Shown here: piece by piece, positions 7,479 through 15,035 of the stretch
Layout: every line of letters begins with the position of its first letter
Position numbering within the stretch: position 1 is the stretch's first letter
From: a virus
Reading direction: 5' to 3' (one strand)
IMG/VR virus record: IMGVR_UViG_3300006076_000021
Location: 1 to 27,462 of that record
Length of the DNA stretch: 27,462 bases
Notes under the pieces: model-generated
The model's database searches: none
Told to the model about the DNA's origin: nothing
The model's input: only the letters and a program-made list of their open reading frames with translations
Position numbers and translations under genes: made by a program

Positions 7479-9566
7479 TTATGCGTTATTCATATTGATT
7501 GTAAGTTTTCCAAGAACGTCTTCGATTCCAGTTACTTCAAATACTCCGATTAGTGGAATATTGATTACGTGTAAGTATTTAGGCATTACAGTAGTTCTTA
7601 CTGCAGTTGATCCGCTTTGTGTGCTTACTACAGGGATAACTAGATCTGGTGCTCTAAATAGTTGTCCAAAGTTAAGTGGGTTAGGTGCTTTGTTTCTATT
7701 ACTATCAAAGATACCGAATGAGAATACAATTTTACCTCTGATAGCTTGGTTTAGACTAATTGCAAATCTAATATCGAATGCTCCGTTGCTTAGTTCATCA
7801 GCGATTGATTTTAGATATTCACCGATTACTGGATCTGTAGCAATGATTAGTGTAGGTTTAACACCAGGCATTTCGATATTGATTGCTGTACCATAGTTTG
7901 TAAAGTAAAGTAATTTGTTAGCCGCATATTCAATTCTGTTAATTAATGCTCCAGCTATATCTCTTTTTCTGTTGCTTGATTCGATACCGTCAACAACTTC
8001 TTTTAGATCAACTGTTTCACTAATGAAACCTTTAGTAATAAATCTGTTAGCAACACCTTTAATGTTAACTTCGTCTCCACTATTTTTCATATAGCTAATA
8101 AAGTTGTTAAGTGTTTTAAATCCACTAGCATTGATTTTAAAGATAACCATTTTAGCAATATCGATAGCTGCATTAGCATCACCTGCATCTCCGTCATTAG
8201 CTACAGGATATTTAACTGTTGCACCAGTTCTATAGTTGAAGTTATAGATAGCTGTGTATCCATCGCTTGTTAATACAAGTCCGTCAACTCTTGCATTTGA
8301 GTTAGTTGTAAATCCTCTTACTTCATAACCAAGTGCTTTAAATGTATCGACTACTGCTTTAATTTTAGTATATGTATCATCAGTAGTAGCTAGTTTAGTT
8401 CCAGATGCTGTATAAACACCTTCAAGTGTTGGTCTTAAAAGGTCTACTACGATATTACCAGTTTGAGTATCACCTCTACCGCTTAGTTCATATTGAACTT
8501 TTGCTACATAACCTTGTGGTAATGCTGATAGAATTGCTGATTCAGCACCAGTAATTGTTCTTGTGTTAGTTGTATCAATAGTAGATACAATTGTAGTGTT
8601 AAGAACTAATGATTTTGCTTCATGTCCAGTTGGGCTTGGTGCAAATGTTACATCTGCTCCTTCTAGATCAAATTTGAATGTTTCAGTTGTATCATTTCCA
8701 GCGCTATCTTTACCAGAAAGTTGGAATACCACGCTAAGGATTTGTACTCTAGGATCTAGTGCATCTTCATCAGTTAACGCACCTCTTGATAACATTGCAT
8801 CAGTTGCTCCAAGTGTAAGTAAGTTAATTTCTTTACCGAATACAACAGGTGCTACTTCTACTTCTTCTCCACCTACTTTTTCAAGATGTTTACCTTCCGC
8901 TACTAATAGACTAGCTGCTTCATCTCTGTATACAGGCATTAATTCATTTTTATCAATGTCAATAAGATCAGGATTGTTTGCTGCTTTAATTAAAGGAATT
9001 TTGTTAAATTTGTTTCCAGATGCATCAAGTGGTCTTTTGAAACTGTTCATAATTTGTACTAATCTTACAGTTACGTTAGCTGCACTTGAGAACGCGTCTA
9101 CAGGAATTGTTGGGAAGAATAATTCAAGTGCTTCATCTTGATGTGCTGATGCTGCTGTTAGCATTACTGCAAATTTTTCTTTAGGTTCAGTGTTAGCTGC
9201 GTCGAATGACTCAATAGCTGCTTGTGGTAAAAAGTCAGCTTCTCCGATAACAGAAGTATCAATAATAACTCCGTCAGTTTCCATAGATGCTTTAACTCCT
9301 CTAGCTGATGCTTTAAGTGCTTCTAGTGGTGCTGCGTTAGCTAACATAGCTTTTTTAACTAAATCTAATGTTACATCATCTACATTAATCTTTTCTGATT
9401 CCAATGCTGTTTTAATTTTATCTTCACTCATATCTAAAGTTTGTACTACCATTTCTCTAGTAGTATCATCTGCTGATTCAATACCAGCAGCAATAAGTGC
9501 TTCTTTTTCATTAAGATCTGTATCAATTGCTTTTGCAAGCGTAACTAATGTTTCTTTATTCAACAT
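7479..9566 (-). CDS. Major capsid protein, phiKZ-like
   Basis: This 695-residue protein matches my recollection of the phiKZ-family major capsid protein in length and pattern. After an acidic helical N-terminal ~100 residues come FDAANTEPKEKFAVMLTAAS, the segment ELFFPTIPVDAF, and then the NSFKRPLDASGNKFNKIPLI region. Near the C-terminus LIIATDPVIGEYLKSIADEL and QAIRGKIVFSFGIFD resemble the late HK97-fold strands. A large Thr/Gly-rich insert fills residues ~270-470. Codons are noticeably less AT-extreme than elsewhere (many GCT, GGT, ACT), which fits strong translation. AAGGAG precedes the ATG. The N-terminal region may be a cleaved propeptide: S-M-E at residues 94-96 fits the S/A/G-x-E sites cut by the phiKZ prohead protease. 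A strong terminator follows. Confidence 0.75.
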   Translation of the reverse strand: MLNKETLVTLAKAIDTDLNEKEALIAAGIESADDTTREMVVQTLDMSEDKIKTALESEKINVDDVTLDLVKKAMLANAAPLEALKASARGVKASMETDGVIIDTSVIGEADFLPQAAIESFDAANTEPKEKFAVMLTAASAHQDEALELFFPTIPVDAFSSAANVTVRLVQIMNSFKRPLDASGNKFNKIPLIKAANNPDLIDIDKNELMPVYRDEAASLLVAEGKHLEKVGGEEVEVAPVVFGKEINLLTLGATDAMLSRGALTDEDALDPRVQILSVVFQLSGKDSAGNDTTETFKFDLEGADVTFAPSPTGHEAKSLVLNTTIVSTIDTTNTRTITGAESAILSALPQGYVAKVQYELSGRGDTQTGNIVVDLLRPTLEGVYTASGTKLATTDDTYTKIKAVVDTFKALGYEVRGFTTNSNARVDGLVLTSDGYTAIYNFNYRTGATVKYPVANDGDAGDANAAIDIAKMVIFKINASGFKTLNNFISYMKNSGDEVNIKGVANRFITKGFISETVDLKEVVDGIESSNRKRDIAGALINRIEYAANKLLYFTNYGTAINIEMPGVKPTLIIATDPVIGEYLKSIADELSNGAFDIRFAISLNQAIRGKIVFSFGIFDSNRNKAPNPLNFGQLFRAPDLVIPVVSTQSGSTAVRTTVMPKYLHVINIPLIGVFEVTGIEDVLGKLTINMNNA

Positions 9567-9589
9567 TTTTTTTCTCCTTATTTTGTTTT

Positions 9590-9602
9590 TTAATATAATA
9601 TC
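9590..9602 (-). promoter_or_regulatory. Promoter-like motif for the capsid gene
   Basis: The minus strand reads GATATTATATTAA, a variant of the recurring TATATATTATTAA motif with shifted T positions. It lies about 24 bases upstream of the capsid start codon. The match is weaker than the others. Confidence 0.35.
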
Positions 9603-9643
9603 AGTATATTAAATACCCTTATTTTAAGGAAAATATATTTTTA

Positions 9644-9667
9644 GAAGAGAGATTTTTATCTCTCTTC
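9644..9667 (-). terminator. Hairpin overlapping stop of gene 9656
   Basis: A 10-bp perfect stem (GAAGAGAGAT / ATCTCTCTTC) with a TTTT loop has the TAA stop of the minus gene (9656-9658) spanning loop and stem. The downstream minus sequence is A/T-rich but not a pure T run. Confidence 0.55.
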
Positions 9668-10324
9668 CATATTTTCATTGTTTAAATTCATTTTTTCATT
9701 CATTTTTATAGATACTAATCTATTCCAATTCAAATAGTGTGGTAACATATATGCATCTGGTTCTGATGGATTATTACCTAATAATTTATCTCTAAATAAA
9801 TCGATTAATTCTCCTTCTAGCTTTATACTTAATTCTACAAAACTAGAACTATCTTCTTTCAAGATAGCTAATAACAATTCATCTCCTATATATAAAACTT
9901 TTTTATCATTAACTTGTTTAACTTCATATAGAAGTTCATCGTCTTTCATAGTTGACTCAATCTCATCAATATAGTCATCAGTTACACTAAACGAATCTGA
10001 TTCCATTACTAAATCATTACTAGTACTAATCCTGATATATTTAGATACTACTTCGTGTAGTTTATTCTTTTCTACTATAGGATAAATATTGTACTTAGTA
10101 CTAGATCCATATACAGCATTTATAACAGATACAGATTCTCTTAATTCGTATAACTCATCTATAGTCAAATTGCTGAATGCACCACCAAAGTCTTCTTTAG
10201 TGTAAAATATCTTATTAGAATTAGCTAAAGATATTAATTTAAGAGGATCAATATTATCTTTAAATCTAGTAGGTAAAATTAAATCAAATATAGTTTTTTT
10301 ATTCAAATCGTATGGTGTTAACAT
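9656..10324 (-). CDS. Unknown protein upstream of the capsid gene
   Basis: This protein has 222 residues from MLTPYDLNKKTIFDLILPT. A start five codons earlier (10339) is open, but the AAAGGA site lies six bases before ATG 10324, so that start is chosen. The protein is acidic and helix-rich. It has a Ser/Asp-rich middle (SDSFSVTDDYIDEIESTM) and ends in a Met/Asn-rich tail (MNLNNENMEER). It is a single-gene unit transcribed away from the plus-strand helicase gene and toward the capsid gene. Its place beside the capsid gene hints at a head-related role, but no motif shows it. Confidence 0.7.
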   Translation of the reverse strand: MLTPYDLNKKTIFDLILPTRFKDNIDPLKLISLANSNKIFYTKEDFGGAFSNLTIDELYELRESVSVINAVYGSSTKYNIYPIVEKNKLHEVVSKYIRISTSNDLVMESDSFSVTDDYIDEIESTMKDDELLYEVKQVNDKKVLYIGDELLLAILKEDSSSFVELSIKLEGELIDLFRDKLLGNNPSEPDAYMLPHYLNWNRLVSIKMNEKMNLNNENMEER

Positions 10325-10366
10325 TTCTATTCCTTTCATTTTTTTCTTCTGTTCTTACTATGAACC

Positions 10367-10380
10367 ATAATGATATAATT
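10367..10380. promoter_or_regulatory. Shared promoter-like element between divergent genes
   Basis: This is the 97-base gap between the minus gene 9656-10324 and the plus helicase gene. The sequence ATAATGATATAATT resembles the recurring motif on both strands: the minus reading has ATATCATTAT, and the plus reading GATATAATT matches the element upstream of 20379. It could serve one or both genes. Confidence 0.3.
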
Positions 10381-10421
10381 CACGATATTAAAGATAAACT
10401 ATATACGTAAAAGGAAGTGTG

Positions 10422-11924
10422 ATGGAATTAACACAGATGTTATTAAAAGCTATTTTACTACTAATGCAAGAAAGAAGAGATTATGATAATATCAAGTCTA
10501 AAGACCAAATAAAAAGATTCTTAAAATATGCAGTAGTTAAAGCTAAGAGCTTAACTAATGGAGAAAGTGCTTTATCTCAAAAACTTATACAGTTTATTAA
10601 CGAGTTAATGGATACAGATAATTTTGATTTTGATTCTTACAAAGATAGTTTATCCATGATATTAGTAGAAAGACCTCAGTTAGCTAAAATGATGGATAGT
10701 TTAGTAAATAAAAAACTAACAGATAATGCAAGGATATTAAGATTAAGAGAGTTAGAAAACTATATATTAAAGGAAGAGTTCTTTAAATTACTTAAACAAG
10801 CTATGGTAGAAGGTAAGAGATTAGATATTAACTTACCTGAGTTTATAAGAAGTTTTAGAGATAAAGTATTAGAACTAGAAGTTAAAGCTAAATCAGATAT
10901 GTCTGATAAGATAGTAGATGAAGTAGATTTTGATAATGATGAATCTCTTAATAAAGCATTTCAAACAGCTATAGATCTTACTACAAACGCAACAGTATTT
11001 AAAACAGGGTTTGAATGTATTAACAAAATGACTCAAGGTGGATTACGTAGAGGAGAATTTGTTACTATAGCAGCATTACCACATAACTATAAATCAGGTA
11101 TGGCTAAGACATTCTTTATACAGCTTCCTAGATTAAATAAACCTGTTATGATAGATGAAACTAGAAAACCTCTTATGATATTCTTTAGTTTAGAAGAAGA
11201 AGTATCTGTAGTTATGTTATTCATATATCAATATTTCAAATATCTTAAAGAGAAGAAGATAGTAAAAGATACAGATAATATATCTAAAGAAGAAATGGTT
11301 GATTATATTAAAAAACATTTTCTTAATGAAACTGAATATAGTTTAAAAATAATAAGAATGAATCCAGTTACTACTAAATACACAGATATATTAGATGTTA
11401 TTAAAATGTATGAAGATCAGAATTATGAAATACATGGTATATTTATAGATTATCTATCACAGATATCTACTATAGGATTAGATAAATCAGGTCCTAGTGG
11501 TGTAGAATTTAAGAACTTATTTAAAGTTATTAGAAATGAATTAGTTAAAAAGAAAATACTAGTAGTAACACCACATCAGATATCTACAGAAGCTAAAAGA
11601 TTAATCAAAAATGGTATACCTGATATAGAGTTCGTTAAACATCTTAAAGGTAAAGGATATTACGCACATAGTGGTCAGTTAGACCAAGAGATAGATTTAG
11701 AATTATTCGTGCATAAGGCATATCTGAATAGAAAACCTGTATTAACAGTGCAAAGAGGTAAACATAGAATACCTACACAAGTAGATGATGAAAAAGATTT
11801 ATATACGATATTACAATTCCCTAGAAAAGCTCCTATAGTAGAAGATCATGTAGATGAAGATGGAAATCCTATTACAGCATGTATTAAAAATATCGTAGAT
11901 AGTGATGATGAATTTACATTTTAA
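10422..11924 (+). CDS. DnaB-type replicative helicase (RecA-fold ATPase)
   Basis: The 500-residue protein resembles a DnaB/T4 gp41-type hexameric helicase. Residues ~196-215, GFECINKMTQGGLRRGEF, are the usual lead-in to the ATPase core. A phosphate-binding loop follows at ~218-225 (ALPHNYKS), with Tyr where Gly normally precedes the Lys. Next come the catalytic-Glu motif FSLEEE (~255-260), Walker B IFIDYLSQI (~340-348), the sensor Gln in TPHQIS (~384-389) and a Lys/Arg-rich end (VQRGKHRI, ~443-450) that could supply the arginine finger. The N-terminal ~180 residues are helical and less conserved. The ATG at 10422 has AAGGA six bases upstream; a GTG one codon earlier is less likely. It is a lone plus-strand gene ending in a strong hairpin. 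It would unwind DNA at the phage replication fork. Confidence 0.8.
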   Translation: MELTQMLLKAILLLMQERRDYDNIKSKDQIKRFLKYAVVKAKSLTNGESALSQKLIQFINELMDTDNFDFDSYKDSLSMILVERPQLAKMMDSLVNKKLTDNARILRLRELENYILKEEFFKLLKQAMVEGKRLDINLPEFIRSFRDKVLELEVKAKSDMSDKIVDEVDFDNDESLNKAFQTAIDLTTNATVFKTGFECINKMTQGGLRRGEFVTIAALPHNYKSGMAKTFFIQLPRLNKPVMIDETRKPLMIFFSLEEEVSVVMLFIYQYFKYLKEKKIVKDTDNISKEEMVDYIKKHFLNETEYSLKIIRMNPVTTKYTDILDVIKMYEDQNYEIHGIFIDYLSQISTIGLDKSGPSGVEFKNLFKVIRNELVKKKILVVTPHQISTEAKRLIKNGIPDIEFVKHLKGKGYYAHSGQLDQEIDLELFVHKAYLNRKPVLTVQRGKHRIPTQVDDEKDLYTILQFPRKAPIVEDHVDEDGNPITACIKNIVDSDDEFTF

Positions 11925-11954
11925 CTATAGTAGCGTAATAACGCTACTATAGTT
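11923..11954. terminator. Bidirectional terminator between convergent genes
   Basis: A perfect 14-bp inverted repeat (AACTATAGTAGCGT / ACGCTACTATAGTT) with an AATA loop starts within the TAA stop (11922-11924) of the plus-strand helicase gene. It lies 15 bases from the end of the minus gene 11969. The plus-strand side continues in a T-rich sequence (GTTAATATATTTATTT). Confidence 0.75.
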
Positions 11955-11968
11955 GTTAATATATTTAT

Positions 11969-12871
11969 TTAATGTACGTTCTCTAATTTATAATATTTAA
12001 CTTTAGTTTTACTACCATCACTATGTTCATATTGTATAGCTAATATATATTCAGATATATTAGGTTTAACTATATCTGTAGGTAATCCTATGGTGAAATT
12101 AGTAGTAGTTGTTTGATATATTATATCATAATCATCATCTGCTACTCCATATATAGTTAAGTAAATATTAGTAACATCATCTACAGGATTTAATGTTAAG
12201 GCATAACCATCTGTTACATTAACATCGGTTAGATCTGATGTCACTTCTATTTCAGGAACATCATATACAGTAAATACTACACCACCTGGTTTAGATATAT
12301 CGCCACTACTTGAAACATGCGATACAAAAGCTATATATGTCTGACCTGCTTCTAATACATCTTTAAAAAGATATGATGTTTTATTTTCAGTATCATTAAG
12401 ATTAGTATGTTTTACATTACCAAGTATATCTGTGATAATATAATTACTAGCTATATGCTGTGTATTACTAGTAGCAGTCATAGGAGTAGTCAGTATTTTA
12501 AATAATGTACCTGGTACATTGTCGTATTCAGTATTTACATTAGGATAATTTAAAGATACTACAGGTCTAGATACTACTCCAGGTAATTCACCTACTATAT
12601 TTATTTTAAAAGCATCAGCGTATTCTATAACATCTATCTCAGACCAGTTAGATACGTAGTTATTAAATCTTAATCTAGCTCTACCATAATATATTTTATT
12701 AGGATCTAAATCTATATCAAATATGATCGTATATAAATGTTGTTGATCGTTTAAAGATTCTACTACTATATCATCAGTATTAAAATCTTTGGTAGTAGAT
12801 ATTTGCCAATCAGTTGCTACGTGTACATCATCTCCAGATACTATAGGAGGAGTTACATTCATTATTACCAT
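11969..12871 (-). CDS. Fibronectin-III/Ig-like beta-sandwich protein, probably virion surface
   Basis: This 300-residue protein is almost entirely beta-rich, with high Thr, Val, Asp and Asn and no Cys. It appears to hold about three ~90-100-residue beta-sandwich units. The first (residues ~15-85) has the hallmarks of a fibronectin type III domain: ATDWQISTTKDF, then YYGRARLRF, then SNWSEIDVIEY. The second is around 110-205 (TPMTATSNTQHIASNYIITD to VVFTVYD). The third is around 208-297. Such domains occur on phage tail fibres, on capsid decoration proteins and on tail tube ornaments. There is no signal peptide. AAAGGA precedes the ATG by six bases. It is a single-gene unit. It is likely a host-recognition or decoration protein; the exact location on the virion is not shown. 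Confidence 0.6.
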   Translation of the reverse strand: MVIMNVTPPIVSGDDVHVATDWQISTTKDFNTDDIVVESLNDQQHLYTIIFDIDLDPNKIYYGRARLRFNNYVSNWSEIDVIEYADAFKINIVGELPGVVSRPVVSLNYPNVNTEYDNVPGTLFKILTTPMTATSNTQHIASNYIITDILGNVKHTNLNDTENKTSYLFKDVLEAGQTYIAFVSHVSSSGDISKPGGVVFTVYDVPEIEVTSDLTDVNVTDGYALTLNPVDDVTNIYLTIYGVADDDYDIIYQTTTTNFTIGLPTDIVKPNISEYILAIQYEHSDGSKTKVKYYKLENVH

Positions 12872-12958
12872 TGTATATCCTTTTAGTGTTTATTATTCAG
12901 TCTATGAATATACGTGTTAGTTAAATAAAAAAAATAAAAGGAGAAAAAAGGAGTAAAG

Positions 12959-12994
12959 ATGAAGTGCTTGACACACGCCGTCCCTGAGTGGTAG
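12959..12994 (+). CDS. Possible 11-residue peptide with tandem ribosome binding sites
   Basis: The plus strand carries two AAAAGGAG sites (12936-12943 and 12946-12953). The second is five bases before an ATG that opens MKCLTHAVPEW and then stops at TAG. The spacing is identical to that of real genes here. The codons are GC-rich and lie inside the hairpin at 12967-13010. It could be a leader peptide, a remnant of a broken gene, or chance, because the same tract reads as a pyrimidine tail on the opposite strand. No clear plus-strand promoter is seen. Confidence 0.2.
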   Translation: MKCLTHAVPEW

Positions 12995-13010
12995 GACGAC
13001 GTATGCCAAG
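12967..13010 (-). ncRNA. Candidate structured small RNA, 17-bp GC-rich hairpin
   Basis: On the minus strand the 5' arm CTTGGCATACGTCGTCC pairs with the 3' arm GGACGGCGTGTGTCAAG over all 17 positions (14 Watson-Crick, three G-U), around the 10-base loop TACCACTCAG. As plus-strand RNA the same three positions would be A-C mismatches, so the minus strand is the better RNA strand. The element is about 59% G+C in a very AT-rich genome. A near-perfect promoter motif lies upstream at 13032-13044. Downstream on the minus strand lies a pyrimidine-rich tract with two CTCCTTTT copies, which could help termination or pair with the AAAAGGAG sites used throughout this genome. No start codon lies in the predicted minus transcript. 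It could instead be a distant terminator of gene 13063. Confidence 0.45.
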
Positions 13011-13031
13011 AAATGTGTTTGTTTGTTCGTC

Positions 13032-13044
13032 TTAATTATATATA
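13032..13044 (-). promoter_or_regulatory. Promoter-like motif upstream of the hairpin RNA
   Basis: The minus strand reads TATATATAATTAA, one base different from the recurring TATATATTATTAA. It lies 19 bases after the end of gene 13063 and 22 bases before the hairpin. No protein gene begins within 160 bases downstream, which points to a non-coding transcript or a long leader of gene 11969-12871. Confidence 0.5.
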
Positions 13045-13062
13045 AATGAAAATATTTGGAAA

Positions 13063-13323
13063 TCAATCCTCATCGTAGAATATAACATAATCTAAATCAC
13101 TAGGATCTCCTACTAGTTTTAGATCCTTCCACATTTTCTTAATATCAGGTATGTCTTCTACAGATATCTTTATTTCTTTACCAAATACTTTGTTATTATT
13201 AGAAAATGACATATTATACTCTGTATATGGAATATCATTTTTATCTAAATATTCCTTTAATTCATCCCAACTTTTATATGTGAAATTATGATCTACCCAT
13301 TCTACTAATTTACCTATTTTCAT
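13063..13323 (-). CDS. Small acidic protein of unknown function
   Basis: This 86-residue protein begins MKIGKLVEWVDHNFTYKSWD and ends in DPSDLDYVIFYDED. It is acidic, with a likely helix (SWDELKEYLDKNDI) followed by a short beta part (YNMSFSNNNKVFGKEIKISV) and another helix. It is not recognised. The start has AAAGGAG six bases upstream, and the best-matching promoter motif lies 30 bases further at 13353-13365, so it is probably a well-expressed single-gene unit. No conventional terminator follows it directly; the GC-rich hairpin 53 bases downstream may end its transcript. Confidence 0.65.
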   Translation of the reverse strand: MKIGKLVEWVDHNFTYKSWDELKEYLDKNDIPYTEYNMSFSNNNKVFGKEIKISVEDIPDIKKMWKDLKLVGDPSDLDYVIFYDED

Positions 13324-13352
13324 ATTGTCTCCTTTATTGTTAATTTATCTTG

Positions 13353-13365
13353 TTAATAATATATA
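13353..13365 (-). promoter_or_regulatory. Promoter-like motif, exact consensus copy
   Basis: The minus strand reads TATATATTATTAA, identical to the copies at 20243-20255 and 27414-27426. It lies 30 bases upstream of the start codon at 13323. Confidence 0.55.
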
Positions 13366-13390
13366 CGTGTATAAAAGTAAAAAATAAATC

Positions 13391-13419
13391 ATAAGGATCT
13401 TTTTGATAAAGATCCTTAT
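13391..13419 (-). terminator. Terminator overlapping stop of the SF2 helicase gene
   Basis: A perfect 12-bp inverted repeat (ATAAGGATCTTT / AAAGATCCTTAT) with a 5-base loop contains the TAA stop of the minus gene (13416-13418) in its right arm. The minus strand continues GATTTATTTTTTACTTTT, a good T-rich tail. Confidence 0.75.
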
Positions 13420-14942
13420 ATGTATTGTGTATATGTTAATGCTATTTTGCTTTTAGATATATGTTTAAAATATTGATCTTTATGATAATTATATCTTCTA
13501 TGTGAATCTATATCACTACAGTAAAAATAAGCATATATAACTTCTTTACCTTTAATCTCTCTTAACCTACCTATAGCTTGCTTATTAGCTTGCACACTAT
13601 CTATGGCTATAGTTTGTAATACTGTTATTAGATTAGGTATATCTACAGCAGTACCACTACTTAATATAGTAGATACTATTATATCAGATTCTTCTAATAC
13701 ACTAAAATCATCTTCTTGAGTATATTTATTTACTTTAAGATTAGGATGTTTTAATCTAAGATTATCTCTTATAGTTTCACACATAGCTATAGTCCCTGCG
13801 AATATTATACATTTATCTCCTGGTTCTCTTCTCTTAATATATAAACTCTTTAAGAATGTGTCTATCATATCTATATATCTTTTAGTAGTAGTTCTTCTTT
13901 TAAGTATAGATTGTTCAAACTTAACTTGTGAATATCCCTTACTACCTTTATATTTAATTTTCTTTTTATAGATAGGGTCTAATCTATAATTAACAGCTAT
14001 AACATTAATATAAGGTTTATCTTCTATATTTTCTTGTAACCTGGCTTCTATAGGGAATAATAGTTTATACATTTGATTAGTTCTTCTATCGTTACTTTCT
14101 AAAGTAGCTGACATAGCTACTATCTTCTTAGTGCTCATAAACATCTGTGATAGATAAACATTATGATATTCTTGATGTACTTCATCACTTAGCATATATC
14201 CTATTCTCATATGTTTGCTCAATAACTCTGGTTCTATATGATATGTGAATTCTCTACTATCATCTAACCATTCTTTAATATACATAGTTAATGTTTTTAG
14301 AGATATTATATATGCTTTAATCTTTTTAATATCTTCTTTATCCATCATCATTAGTTTTCTTAAACTACTACCACCTTGTATAACGTAAATATCTTCTTCT
14401 TTTAAACCTAGATAGAATTCTAAATCTTGTTTCCATTTATCTATATATCTAGGTAGTACTAATACAGCAAATTTCTTTTTTAATTTAGACATAGCATATG
14501 TGGATATAAATGTTTTACCTCCTCCTGTTTTAAGATCTATAAGAGTAGTAGGATAATCTAAGTTAGTTATAAGATTTATATATAGTTTCTGATTATCTCT
14601 TGGTTTATAATCAACAGCCATTTTATAATCTACATTATCAGATCTATGTAAACCATGATGATGTATATCTATGTCATAGCTAAGACTTTTCAAATAGTTA
14701 ATTATATCTTCCTTTAATGTAAAAGGATATCTGATAGATTTATCTCTAGGATCTATGATATAAAATTTCTTATCTACTTTAGTTTCTATTCTATATCTTC
14801 TAGTTTTTTTATCAAATATTTTATCTCTTCTGAATGTAACTAATTTTCTATTATAATCAAACATTACATTTATTAAAAAATTTATGTTGGGATAAACTAA
14901 TTTAATAAATTGTCTATACACATGCATCTCTATTTTACTCAT
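13416..14942 (-). CDS. SF2 DNA helicase, UvsW-like
   Basis: This protein has 508 residues from ATG 14942, which has AAAGGAG six bases upstream; a longer start at 14972 lacks a site. The superfamily 2 helicase motifs are in order: a Q-motif-like RDNQ (~115-118), Walker A LKTGGGKTF (~137-145), DEVH box SDEVHQ (~252-257), motif III MSATL (~277-281), a second RecA domain with CIIFAGTIAMCETI (~378-391), motif V around VSTILSSGTAVDIPNL (~423-438) and motif VI QAIGRLRE (~455-462). This order and size fit UvsW/RadD-like helicases of large phages, which remodel forks and recombination intermediates. The N-terminal ~100 residues are basic and probably bind DNA. It is a single-gene unit with its own promoter-like motif and terminator. 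Confidence 0.8.
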   Translation of the reverse strand: MSKIEMHVYRQFIKLVYPNINFLINVMFDYNRKLVTFRRDKIFDKKTRRYRIETKVDKKFYIIDPRDKSIRYPFTLKEDIINYLKSLSYDIDIHHHGLHRSDNVDYKMAVDYKPRDNQKLYINLITNLDYPTTLIDLKTGGGKTFISTYAMSKLKKKFAVLVLPRYIDKWKQDLEFYLGLKEEDIYVIQGGSSLRKLMMMDKEDIKKIKAYIISLKTLTMYIKEWLDDSREFTYHIEPELLSKHMRIGYMLSDEVHQEYHNVYLSQMFMSTKKIVAMSATLESNDRRTNQMYKLLFPIEARLQENIEDKPYINVIAVNYRLDPIYKKKIKYKGSKGYSQVKFEQSILKRRTTTKRYIDMIDTFLKSLYIKRREPGDKCIIFAGTIAMCETIRDNLRLKHPNLKVNKYTQEDDFSVLEESDIIVSTILSSGTAVDIPNLITVLQTIAIDSVQANKQAIGRLREIKGKEVIYAYFYCSDIDSHRRYNYHKDQYFKHISKSKIALTYTQYI

Positions 14943-14964
14943 CATTAACTCCTTTATTATGTCA

Positions 14965-14977
14965 TTGATCATATATA
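14965..14977 (-). promoter_or_regulatory. Promoter-like motif for the SF2 helicase gene
   Basis: The minus strand reads TATATATGATCAA, two bases different from TATATATTATTAA. It lies 23 bases upstream of the start codon at 14942. Confidence 0.4.
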
Positions 14978-14998
14978 TACTGTATATAAAATAAATAC

Positions 14999-15030
14999 TA
15001 TCTATAGCAGGTTTTTACCTGCTATAGATA
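14999..15030. terminator. Strong hairpin terminator after the membrane-protein pair
   Basis: A perfect 14-bp inverted repeat (TATCTATAGCAGGT / ACCTGCTATAGATA) has a 4-T loop. It lies six bases after the stop of minus gene 15036. The minus side continues GTATTTATTTTAT, and the plus side has a six-T run, so it can work in both directions. Confidence 0.75.
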
Positions 15031-15035
15031 CTTTT

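Noticed and set aside
8563-9141. Long open frame on the plus strand opposite the capsid gene
   Set aside because: It lies entirely within the capsid gene, has no ribosome binding site, and its Ser/Leu/Thr-rich translation is the mirror of the capsid codons.
12968-12996. TTGACA at 12968 as a bacterial -35 promoter box
   Set aside because: No -10-like hexamer occurs at the right distance, and the bases form part of the hairpin stem.
12967-13010. The GC-rich hairpin as a tRNA or part of one
   Set aside because: It is a single long stem with a 10-base loop. There are no T-arm, D-arm or acceptor elements around it.
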